Below, piece after piece: positions 55,549 to 63,125 of a stretch of 64,000 nt of DNA (positions within the stretch are counted from its first letter, which is position 1; the number at the start of each line of letters is the position of its first letter). The notes under the pieces are model-generated. The model saw only the letters and a list, made by a program, of their open reading frames with translations, did not search any database and was not told the DNA's origin. The position numbers were made by a program, and so were the translations under genes. This DNA comes from CBDDBH01 sp965225625. GTDB lineage: Bacteria > Pseudomonadota > Gammaproteobacteria > JADZEE01. The stretch covers positions 124,001 to 188,000 of the forward strand of contig CBDDBH010000022.1 in NCBI GenBank assembly GCA_965225625.1, written 5' to 3'.

Positions 55549-56620
55549 CGCGAATCGTTTACGAACTGTTGCCGGGTGTGGTTTCCTTGCGCTGGATATT
55601 CTACTTGGGAACAAACAAGAGTGGCAGTTACACCGACGCGCTGGCGGCACGTGTGGTAACGTTCTTGCAATCTTGAGCTTTTTGGGCTTCGAGTCCGTAC
55701 CTATTGCACGTCTGGGCACCGACAAGGCTGCCGACGTCTTGGTTGCTGATCTCCAATCTGTTGGCGTGGACTGCCAACACATCCAGCGTGATTCTGAAGC
55801 GAGAACCCCAAGAGTGATTGAGTTTCTGCCTCATGAACCCGGAGAGGCCCACCGTTTCGCGTTCACATGCCCAATGTGCCAGCGGCGCTTTCCGCGGCGC
55901 TCCGAGCCGGTGTTTGACCGAGCAAATGGGTTGATTCGCGATGTGCACCCTGCATTGTTCTTCTTTGACAGATCGGGGCCGACCACTGTCAAGCTGGCGA
56001 GTGAGGCCCGTGAGAATGGTGCCCTGGTCATGTTTGAACCAGACTCTTTTACGGACGGCAAAGGTTTCAAACAAGCACTACAGGTGAGCCACATTGTCAA
56101 ATACTCTGCCCGACGCGGACGGCAGTCAATAGAACCGTGGCTTCACAAAACAGATTCAGGACCTCGGCTAGTGATTGAAACTATGGACGGAGGAGGATTG
56201 AAATATGCGATCCGCCCCGGAACGCCGTCCGAGCTAACATGGCGTTTTCAAACAGCCTTTGCAGGAAGAGAGCTAGTTGACCAAGCTGGGGCAGGAGACT
56301 GGTGCTCTGCTGGGCTAATTGCGCGAATCCTCACCAATGGCCCGAAAGGACTTTGGCGAGACCGCACCATCGGGAGAGCTTTGGCATTTGGGCAAGCACT
56401 TGCAGCGGCCAGTATATCGTTTGTAGGCCCGAGGGGGTATCTGGAGAATGCGTCTCAGCGAACGGTGCTTCGAGCGGCCGTCTCTACGATACGGCGAGGC
56501 AGGGTACCTGAATGGATTTCTCAAGACACAAAGCCGCTTGGCGAGCCAGTAGGAGCAACTAAGTCAGGGGATACCTGTGCCCTTTGTTTGGGTCCTATCG
56601 ATAACGAAGAATCATCGTGA
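55541..56620 (+). CDS. PfkB-family carbohydrate/nucleoside kinase with extra Cys pairs
   Basis: 359 residues from ATG 55541, overlapping the previous stop by 8 bases. PfkB signatures: N-terminal AGGTCGNVLAILSFLG and C-terminal DQAGAGDWCSAGL with catalytic Asp253. The family phosphorylates ribose, fructose, adenosine and similar compounds. Unusual are C110-x2-C113 (FTCPMCQRRFP) in the lid region and C346-x2-C349 (CALCLGPID) at the very C-terminus, which could join in one zinc site. In this operon it may phosphorylate the sugar or nucleoside handled by the SIS-HAD and PRTase proteins. GTGA at its end couples it to the membrane microprotein. Confidence 0.85.
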   Translation: MHSANRLRTVAGCGFLALDILLGNKQEWQLHRRAGGTCGNVLAILSFLGFESVPIARLGTDKAADVLVADLQSVGVDCQHIQRDSEARTPRVIEFLPHEPGEAHRFAFTCPMCQRRFPRRSEPVFDRANGLIRDVHPALFFFDRSGPTTVKLASEARENGALVMFEPDSFTDGKGFKQALQVSHIVKYSARRGRQSIEPWLHKTDSGPRLVIETMDGGGLKYAIRPGTPSELTWRFQTAFAGRELVDQAGAGDWCSAGLIARILTNGPKGLWRDRTIGRALAFGQALAAASISFVGPRGYLENASQRTVLRAAVSTIRRGRVPEWISQDTKPLGEPVGATKSGDTCALCLGPIDNEESS

Positions 56621-56748
56621 ACTTTCGGCAGTTTGGTGGCCTAGTCGGTGTAAGGGCCTTACTTGGCGTTGTCCTTGCCCACCTGCTTTGGCAGGCGGCT
56701 CGGTCCGGGACTGCTCTGAAGCGCACAGCGGAAGAGCACAGAAGCTGA
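56617..56748 (+). CDS. 43-residue single-pass membrane microprotein, last gene of operon
   Basis: GTG at 56617 overlaps the PfkB TGA (GTGA), the same coupling seen between the first two genes of the operon. The 43 residues start MNFRQFGGLVGVRALLGVVL, continue AHLLWQAARSG as the rest of one membrane helix, then a basic/acidic tail ending EEHRS. The gene is too short for homology. Position, coupling and the helix suggest a membrane effector or anchor. Chance is possible, since only 44 codons are involved. Confidence 0.5.
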   Translation: MNFRQFGGLVGVRALLGVVLAHLLWQAARSGTALKRTAEEHRS

Positions 56749-56750
56749 GT

Positions 56751-56771
56751 GGCAGGCGTTTTCGGCCTGCC
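56751..56771 (+). terminator. Hairpin after the operon, possible terminator
   Basis: A 7-bp GC-rich stem, GGCAGGC/GCCTGCC, around GTTTTCG, two bases after the microprotein stop. Only a pyrimidine-rich tract (TCCCTCT) follows, not a T run, so efficiency is doubtful. Confidence 0.4.
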
Positions 56772-56979
56772 TCCCTCTACTCACGGTCTGGTCTTCCCCG
56801 ATCCCTACTGTCCCTTCGTCAGTCCTCGACGCTGAGCAGTCCGCAGATGACTTCCTGCGCCAGAGGGATCCGGTAGGGAAGCGGAGGTTGGCGCCGGAGG
56901 ATCCATTCTTGACAAACGGAGGCTGGATTGTACATGAGTGGAGTATGACAATGTAGTACTACTGACGCGAGAGGAGCGA

Positions 56980-57030
56980 ATGCCCACTCCCAGGAAGTCC
57001 AAGGTCATCACCTTCTCAATGCCCCTGGTG
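56980..57030 (+). pseudogene. 5' end of an RHH gene split by insertion sequences
   Basis: GAGGAG precedes ATG 56980; 17 codons read MPTPRKSKVITFSMPLV, the N-terminal strand of a ribbon-helix-helix antitoxin-like protein. At 57030 IS21 sequence begins. The gene continues in frame at 60876 on the far side of the inserted block; the tetramer GGTG is present at both joints. Confidence 0.75.
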
Positions 57031-59232
57031 TCAACGCCGGATTAGATTTGACCCACTATCGCCGGGTTAGTATTGACCCACCCCTGGCTGTGATTTCGTG
57101 TTTTGGGTTTCCTCCGATGATGGATTGAGCAGCTGTTGAGAGGTCAACAGACCAGCCTGCCGCTTGTCCCTGAGCCTGTAGCTTTCACCGCGGATGTTGA
57201 GCACGTGGCTGTGGTGCAGCAGCCGGTCAAGGATGGCGGTGGCGATCACGGTGTCTCCGAGCAGCTCTCCCCACTCTGCGAAGCCCTTGTTGGATGTGAG
57301 GATGATGCTGCCCCTCTCGTATCTGGCCGAGATCAGGCTGAAGAAGGCGGTGGCGGCGTCGCGGTCGTAGGGCCAGATGCCGAACTCGTCAACGATGAGC
57401 ACCTTCGGAGCCAGGTAGACCCTCATGCGTCGGTCCAGCCGGTGCTCGGCCCGGGCTTTCCTCAGGTCCTCCATCAGGTCGTAGGCTCGCACGAAGTAGG
57501 CTCCGTACCCGTTCTCGATGGACCGTAGGGCCAGGGCCACTGCCAGGTGTGTCTTGCCCACTCCCGGAGGACCCAACAGCAGCAGATTGGTGGCCTCGGC
57601 GACGAAGGCAAGGCTGGCCAACTCCCTGACTTGGCGCTCGTCGATGGAGGGCTGGAAGGCGAAGTCGAACTGCTCCAGTGTACGCCGGAAGGGCAGGTGG
57701 GCCATCCGTGTCCTGGTGGTCAGATACCGCTCTCTGCGGGCCGCCACCTCGATACCCAGCAGGTCCGCCAGCATGTCGGGGTACGGCATCTGCTTACTGG
57801 CGGCCGCGTCGAGTCTGCTGTCGAGCACCTCGACAGCCTCAGTCAGCCCCAGGCTCTCCATGTACTGACGCGCCTGCTCCAGGGCGATCATCTCACACCC
57901 CCTGCCGCCGCCAACTCGTACACCTCCAGGGACCGACGCTCTACCTCGCCTGCCGACACCTGAACCTACGGCCTCCCTCCTGGGACCCTCATCCCCGTTG
58001 ACCAGCCCGGCCCACTGGCCCGGCAGCGTCAACCGCTGCCCTCGCCTGTGTGCCCTCGGATGCACCGCCAGCCGGTCGGAGCCCAACCATATCTCCACCG
58101 TCCCGGACCCCAGCCCCACCTGCACAGTCCTGCCTGCCCACGACCACGGTACGCCGTACCACGCGCCGTCCCAATGCACGTACCCGTCACGGCCCACCTT
58201 CCGCTCCTCTCGAAGATACGGCGCCAGACCGGACCGCTCAGGCAGAGCCAGCATGTGCGCCCGTTCCTTCGCAAGCAGCACCTTCGGCCGCTGCATCGTC
58301 GTCCCGTGCACACGCTCGTTCGCCACCGTCTCGCACCACCCCATACCCTGCCTGTTCATCTCCGCGTCGTCGCTGAACCGGACAGTGGGCCACAGGTTGC
58401 GGCGAACGTACTTCACCCCGCTCTCAACCTTACCCTTCGTCTGAGCACGGTACGGTCGGCACAACCTCATCTCGAAGCCGACCCGCAGCGCAAAGTCCAG
58501 CATCCGGCTGTTCCACTCGGGACGACCCCCATCGTCGCGCCCCAGCACCACCACCTTCGCGTTGTCGTACAGACATCGGCGAGGCACGCCGCCGAAGTAC
58601 TCGAACGCATTGACGTGACAGCGCATGAAGGTCGCGACGTCGGCACGGCGTACGAACTCCACGTAGATGGCCCGAGACCAGCCCAGCACCATCACGAACG
58701 CCCACACTCGGCGCTTGCGACCGCCCTGTGCGACGTACGCCAAGCTCCCCCAGTCGACCTGAGCCTGCTCACCGGGACCAGTCTCGAACCTCACCGTCGC
58801 TCGAGGCTGCCTGCGGCGACGGCGCGGCTGAACGTAGTCCTTCAGGATCGTGTACCCGCCTCTGTATCCTCGGACACGCAGCTCACGCAGCAACACCACG
58901 CAGTTGTCCAGACCTTCAGACAGGCGACCGTCTATGTACTCTGCGTACGGGTCCAGCTTGGATGCCCGGCGACTCCTCGGCTTCTCCCTCAGCACTCCCG
59001 GCGACCTCAGATACCTGCGCCCCGAGTTCCGAGACACTCCCAGCTCCCGCGCGATCCCACGGATCGACCTCCCCTCACCCTTCAACTCGTACAGCTCTTT
59101 CACTGTCCCTCCTCTTAGCAATCTGTTCGGCACCTCCACGTCGGGATTCTCCCAACGCTAAGGTGCGCTCTGCTAAGGGGTGGGTCAATTCCATTCCGGC
59201 GCTACTGGGTCATTCTTACACCGGCGGTGATG
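57029..59232 (-). mobile_element. IS21-family insertion sequence
   Basis: Long related ends face each other: left CGCCGG...TTGACCCAC (57035 on, with a second CGCCGG...TTGACCCACCCC at 57060), right the reverse complement with GACCCA and TTGACCCACCCC (59182-59230). This double-repeat end structure is typical of IS21. It carries one long reading frame with both IstA and IstB. It lies inside the RHH gene, next to an ISNCY element. Confidence 0.85.
57067..59103 (-). CDS. IS21 transposase IstA fused in frame to helper ATPase IstB
   Basis: 678 residues from GTG 59103, which has AGGAGG at ideal distance. Residues 1-60: helix-turn-helix (SIRGIARELGVSRNSGRRYL); about 105-260: DDE catalytic core (VDWGSLAYV, YDNAKVVVLG, KGKVESGVKY). 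From about residue 405 the IstB ATPase follows, with its own ATG at 57891, Walker A LLGPPGVGKTHLA and Walker B VLIVDEFG. In another frame IstA would end VERRSLEVYELAAAGG and stop at TGA overlapping the IstB ATG, the usual arrangement. A one-base change near 57965 therefore shifts IstA into the IstB frame. Whether the fusion is active is unknown. Confidence 0.88.
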   Translation of the reverse strand: MKELYELKGEGRSIRGIARELGVSRNSGRRYLRSPGVLREKPRSRRASKLDPYAEYIDGRLSEGLDNCVVLLRELRVRGYRGGYTILKDYVQPRRRRRQPRATVRFETGPGEQAQVDWGSLAYVAQGGRKRRVWAFVMVLGWSRAIYVEFVRRADVATFMRCHVNAFEYFGGVPRRCLYDNAKVVVLGRDDGGRPEWNSRMLDFALRVGFEMRLCRPYRAQTKGKVESGVKYVRRNLWPTVRFSDDAEMNRQGMGWCETVANERVHGTTMQRPKVLLAKERAHMLALPERSGLAPYLREERKVGRDGYVHWDGAWYGVPWSWAGRTVQVGLGSGTVEIWLGSDRLAVHPRAHRRGQRLTLPGQWAGLVNGDEGPRREAVGSGVGRRGRASVPGGVRVGGGRGCEMIALEQARQYMESLGLTEAVEVLDSRLDAAASKQMPYPDMLADLLGIEVAARRERYLTTRTRMAHLPFRRTLEQFDFAFQPSIDERQVRELASLAFVAEATNLLLLGPPGVGKTHLAVALALRSIENGYGAYFVRAYDLMEDLRKARAEHRLDRRMRVYLAPKVLIVDEFGIWPYDRDAATAFFSLISARYERGSIILTSNKGFAEWGELLGDTVIATAILDRLLHHSHVLNIRGESYRLRDKRQAGLLTSQQLLNPSSEETQNTKSQPGVGQY

Positions 59233-59240
59233 TAACTGCT

Positions 59241-60863
59241 CAGCGATTATGTCCTCGCTAACTGTCAAGGGAAAATGTCCGCATGAAGGAGCATGTGACA
59301 TTGACGCAGAGAGAGCAGACAAGGCTTCAGGTTCTCAACAGTTTGATGGCGGACCATATGACCACGGAGCAGGCAGCGACTTTGATGGGAGTGAGCGCGC
59401 GCCACACCAGGCGTATTCTGGCGGCCTACAGAAGGGACGGCGCAGCCGCACTCGCTCACGGCAATCGAGGTCGCAGACCGGCCAACGCTACATCGGACCC
59501 GTTGGCGACCGACGTGGTGGTCCTGGCGCGGACCCGATACGCGGGAGTCAACCACACGCACCTGAGCGAGTTGCTGAGGGAGCGAGAGGGCATAGACATC
59601 GGTCGTAACACGTTGCGCAAGATACTGACTGACGCCGGTATGAACAGTCCTCGCCGTCGCAGGCCGCCGAAGCATCGTGTTCGACGGCAGCGGATGACTC
59701 GCGAGGGAATGCTGATACAGATCGACGGCAGCTACCACAGATGGCTGGGAGAAGATGGCCCCTGGTTCACGCTACTGCTGGCGGTCGACGACGCTACTGG
59801 CTGTGTCGTCAATGCCCTGTTCTGCGAGCAGGAGAACACCCGCAGCTACTTACTGCTGATGCGGGATCTGATACGGAGCTACGGCATACCGCTCGCACTC
59901 TATTCAGACCGCCATGGCGTCTTCAAGCACACGCCGCCGTCGGAGACCGCCGCCGCTCCCACCCAGTTCTCGCGCGCTATGGGTGAGATCGGCGTACAGT
60001 TGATATTCGCACGGTCTCCACAAGCCAAAGGCCGCGTGGAACGCACCGCGGGCACGCTCCAGGACAGATTGGTCACGGAGATGAGACTCGCAGGCGCGAC
60101 CACCATCGATGACGCCAACCGCGTGCTCAACGACTTCCTGCCCCGCTTCAATGAACGCTTTCGTGTGCCGCCGGAGAACGCAGACACCGCGTATCGGGTC
60201 CCAGACCCGGGGATGTGCCTGGACACAGTCCTATGCCTGAAGTACAGGCGCAGGGTTGGCAGGGACAACACGGTGAAATACCGCTGGCGCACCCTGCAGT
60301 TGCTTCCCGACAAGTCTCGGCCGAGCTATGCCGGGTCGGTGGTGGAAGTACTCGAGGGGCTGGACGGCCGACTGGCAGTGCAACACGAAGGGCGTACCGT
60401 CGCCTCCCAGCAAGCACCTCCACGGCCAAATATCCTGCGCAGCTTCGACACGCGGACCGTGCACACGGCTGGTCCCAGCCGCTACACCAACGGTGTCACC
60501 AGGAGGTCGGAGGACGCGGTGGCGTCAATGGGCACAATGCTCGTAGTGGACAGACTCCGCGACGATGCCGACCACAACGGCGCCGCAAGAGTTCGCAGGA
60601 CTGCGACTCCGCGATCCAGAAAGCCCACCCCACTTCAGACGGCGAGATGGAAGGCGGTCCAGAAGGCGAAGCGCAAGGGGCTGTCCATCCGTGGGATCGC
60701 CCGGGAACTGAGCATACATAGAGACACCGCGAGGAAGTACATGAATGCCGAAAGCCCACCCATGTCGCCCGCCCGCGCAACGCCGGCAGCGCCTTAGTCT
60801 GCTAGCATGGCAATCTACTTAGAGGACATTTTCCCTTGACACTTAAGCGGACATAATCGCTGA
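59241..60863 (+). mobile_element. ISNCY-type insertion sequence
   Basis: Inverted ends match: CAGCGATTATGTCC at 59241 with GGACATAATCGCTG at 60850-60863, and further in GTCAAGGGAAAATGTCC with GGACATTTTCCCTTGAC. One transposase gene lies between. It adjoins the IS21 element, and the pair interrupts the RHH gene. Related ends without a transposase occur near 61397-61433. Confidence 0.88.
59283..60797 (+). CDS. ISNCY-family transposase with an additional C-terminal HTH
   Basis: 504 residues. N-terminal helix-turn-helix (MTTEQAATLMGVSARHTRRIL), then an integrase core with IQIDGSYHRW (first Asp), ALYSDRHGVF (second Asp) and SPQAKGRVERTAGTLQDRL (Glu). The C-terminal tail (KRKGLSIRGIARELSIHRDT, residues about 460-485) is a second HTH that closely resembles the N-terminal HTH of the adjacent IS21 IstA (SIRGIARELGVSR). 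A homologous partial copy is at 63126-64000. The frame is intact. Confidence 0.88.
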   Translation: MKEHVTLTQREQTRLQVLNSLMADHMTTEQAATLMGVSARHTRRILAAYRRDGAAALAHGNRGRRPANATSDPLATDVVVLARTRYAGVNHTHLSELLREREGIDIGRNTLRKILTDAGMNSPRRRRPPKHRVRRQRMTREGMLIQIDGSYHRWLGEDGPWFTLLLAVDDATGCVVNALFCEQENTRSYLLLMRDLIRSYGIPLALYSDRHGVFKHTPPSETAAAPTQFSRAMGEIGVQLIFARSPQAKGRVERTAGTLQDRLVTEMRLAGATTIDDANRVLNDFLPRFNERFRVPPENADTAYRVPDPGMCLDTVLCLKYRRRVGRDNTVKYRWRTLQLLPDKSRPSYAGSVVEVLEGLDGRLAVQHEGRTVASQQAPPRPNILRSFDTRTVHTAGPSRYTNGVTRRSEDAVASMGTMLVVDRLRDDADHNGAARVRRTATPRSRKPTPLQTARWKAVQKAKRKGLSIRGIARELSIHRDTARKYMNAESPPMSPARATPAAP

Positions 60864-60875
60864 CCATCGACAGCG

Positions 60876-61040
60876 GTGACACTGGACATGGCCGAGCAGG
60901 TGCAGCAGGTGGTCAGGGAGGAAGGCCGCACGATGAGCGAGTTCCTCCGCGAGGCCATCCGCCTGTATATGGACGAGCTGGAGTGGCTGCGGCAGGAGCG
61001 CCGCCAACGGGCGAAGGCTCGCCGGAACGAACAGGAGTGA
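60876..61040 (+). pseudogene. 3' part of the split RHH gene
   Basis: Reads VTLDMAEQVQQVVREEGRTM and SEFLREAIRLYMDELEWLRQ to a TGA at 61040: the two helices of a ribbon-helix-helix protein. Joined to 56980-57030 it gives a 70-residue protein with no frameshift. An internal ATG (60888) could still express a truncated form. AAGGAGG and a recombinase start follow 18 bp later, so the original unit was RHH-recombinase. Confidence 0.75.
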
Positions 61041-61057
61041 GTAAGGAGGACGCATCA

Positions 61058-61310
61058 ATGAACCAATTCACCAGCTACACTCCCGTGGCCCTCTACGCAA
61101 GGGTATCCAGCGACCGTCAGGACGTGGACCTGTCCATCTCCGCACAGCTGCGGGCGCTCAGGGACTACGCACGGAAGAACGGCTACATCGTCCCCGCGAG
61201 TACGTGGACGAGGCCGAGAGCGGACGCATCGCCGACCGCCCCGAGTTCCGCAAGATGATCGACGAGGCCGCCAGGCCCAACGCCGCGTTCCAGGAGATTC
61301 TGGTGCGGAG
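61058..61310 (+). pseudogene. Large serine recombinase, N-terminal remnant
   Basis: AAGGAGG precedes ATG 61058. VALYARVSSDRQDVDLSISA carries the catalytic Ser of serine recombinases. After a missing C near 61195 the frame continues REYVDEAESGRIADRPEFRK and MIDEAARPNAAFQEILV, then similarity ends at about 61310. The zinc and coiled-coil regions are absent here; a C-terminal fragment of the same kind lies at 48031-48496. Confidence 0.78.
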
Positions 61311-61978
61311 AGTCCTCCCACCAAACGCTTCAGCGCCAAAGAGCGTGCCAAGGCGGAGGCGCTCGCCGCATCGATGGTAGCCGCGGATTAGCCAGGGTGA
61401 CATTTTCGCTTTTCACTTAGGGTGACGTAATCGCTGGACAACAACAGATGGACAAGAAACATGATTCACGGCAAGAATAGCATCCATTATCGGATAGACT
61501 GGAGATTGACTGGCCTTGCAGGACCCGAATATCATGCCATCATCTCGTTTGGACTGCCCCTTGAGCCTGAAGACTCCCAATATGGGAAATCCTGGATCAG
61601 TTGAGGGATTTCGCTACCAAGGACTAAAGATGAAGAGTGAAGGATGTATCCACATGGACATTCATGATCCCATCACAGCCCAGCGATACAGACCGCCGCC
61701 CAATCCGACCATGCTCACCGACTCCCGGGCCAGAGGTCACATAGCCCGCTACGGCCACTAGTCGTGGGGCTGGACGCGCTGGAGCCACGGGTATTGGACG
61801 AGTTGGTCAGCGACGCCATCGAGAGGCGAATGGGCCCAGCCTTGTACGACGAGGCGATTGCAGAGAAGGAGTCGGACAGGGGGCTGATCCAGCTGTCGGC
61901 CGCATCGGTCCGGGGCGGAGAGGGCCAACGGGCATGGTAGAAAGGGTAGACACAACCAACGAGAGGTGACAGCCGATC
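61311..61978. other. Debris of IS ends and unidentified frame remnants
   Basis: Contains ISNCY-like end sequence at about 61397-61433 (TGACATTTTCGC, then GACGTAATCGCTGG) and an IS1380 right-end piece at 61515-61597 (CTCCCAATATGGGAAATCC). From about 61709 to 61941 a plus-strand frame reads VVGLDALEPRVLDELVSDAI to a TAG; it looks like the C-terminal part of a lost gene that I do not recognise. Confidence 0.55.
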
Positions 61979-62545
61979 ATGCCCACTCCATACTGTCCCA
62001 CCTGCGGTGCGGAGCAATATCTCGATGAGGACACTTACGACGGATACGAGGGTCCCGTCACGTGCGGAGCGTGCAAGTTTCCGTATGAGGTCACCATTTC
62101 CACCGCGCACCCGCTCATGGGCTTCGGGCAGCCCGCCAGGCTGACCTCGCCTCCTAGATCCGTGATCCCGGCCGAGCTGCTGGAGGAAATCCCACGCGTC
62201 CCTGGCAAGATTTGCCCGACCCTTGTCTCGGCAGCGAGGTGTCTGGCGTTCAACGAGCCCCTTGCGGCCGCGGTTCTGTGTCGCCGCGTGGTCCAGCACG
62301 CGCTGCTCGCCGTGGGCCTAGAAGACGGGCCGCCGACCAAGATGGTCGAGCGGGCGCGCAGTCAAGGCCTCCTATCTGAGATGGCCTACCGCAACTGCAT
62401 GGCCGCCGTGTTTATGGGCGGCAAGGCGGCCCATCCACAGGCCGATCCCTTGGACGAGGTGATCAGAGACGACGCCAGGCAGGCCCTGCTGGCAACCCGG
62501 GCGGTCCTCAGAGAGCTGTTTCGATCTAGCGGGCAGAGGGGATGA
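61979..62545 (+). CDS. Zinc-ribbon protein with DUF4145/HEPN-like domain
   Basis: 188 residues with AGAGGTGA upstream. The N-terminus has CPTCG and CGACK, a four-Cys zinc ribbon. Residues about 75-180 (AARCLAFNEPLAAAVLCRRV, then a loop with GGKAAHPQADP) match the helical DUF4145 pattern, related to HEPN folds. DUF4145 proteins often occur near restriction and defence genes, but many have no known function; the R-x4-H RNase motif of active HEPN proteins is not clear here. The stop overlaps a short downstream frame by ATGA. Confidence 0.65.
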   Translation: MPTPYCPTCGAEQYLDEDTYDGYEGPVTCGACKFPYEVTISTAHPLMGFGQPARLTSPPRSVIPAELLEEIPRVPGKICPTLVSAARCLAFNEPLAAAVLCRRVVQHALLAVGLEDGPPTKMVERARSQGLLSEMAYRNCMAAVFMGGKAAHPQADPLDEVIRDDARQALLATRAVLRELFRSSGQRG

Positions 62546-62820
62546 GTGATGCGCCACGGCAGTGTCCAGGGCGAACTCCGACGGAACGCAGGGGCGGTGC
62601 GACGCCAGGTGCCACAACGCGCGACAGACGCAGAGCGACTGCATGTATGGAGGCCGCTATCGCGGCTAGGTTCTCACAGAAACTTTCGAGGCTGTCATCT
62701 GAACAATACGAAGTCATCGATCGCAAGGTAGGCGGCGGCGACTGTTCGGAGCCGACCGCCTTCCCCGTGGCCGTGCCCCACGAGATCGTTCAACACATGC
62801 AGTTGCGGCCACCGAACTGA
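62542..62820 (+). CDS. Doubtful small reading frame after the DUF4145 gene
   Basis: 92 codons starting on ATGA overlap with the previous stop. The composition of the first 35 residues (Arg, Thr, Gly, Pro rich) is unlike a folded protein; the second half (ARFSQKLSRLSSEQYEVIDR) is more natural. It may be a frameshifted remnant. No motif recognised. Confidence 0.25.
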   Translation: MSDAPRQCPGRTPTERRGGATPGATTRDRRRATACMEAAIAARFSQKLSRLSSEQYEVIDRKVGGGDCSEPTAFPVAVPHEIVQHMQLRPPN

Positions 62821-63125
62821 CTAGAACCTTTACGTTGAGGTTCGTCATGGACCTGTACTCAGGCGCCAGTCGCCATCCCACGGGGAGGGCGCGGCCCCGA
62901 GCGTTTAGGAAGCCACTGCTTATATTCCCGTTAAGCCCCCGCTCCGGCATCCACTTACTGTGCAGTCCCTCGCCTGCCACGCCCCTATCTAACTCCAACT
63001 GTAAAGGGCGGAGTAATAATGGACCGGCGAGGCGGGGGTGAGCGTGTCGATGGTCAGGATAAATGTCCGGCTAAGTGGCCAGCATAAATGTCACTTGTGC
63101 TATCCGCGAGGTTAACAGATGGATC
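62821..63125. other. Gap leading to the second ISNCY copy
   Basis: No gene seen. Around 63060-63100 the phrases ATAAATGTCCGGCTAAGTG and AGCATAAATGTCAC resemble the ISNCY ends, marking the element boundary. Confidence 0.5.

Noticed and set aside
58048..59118. Plus-strand 356-codon open frame
   Set aside because: Antisense to the IstA gene; His/Pro/Arg-rich translation with no family features, a product of high GC in the opposite strand.
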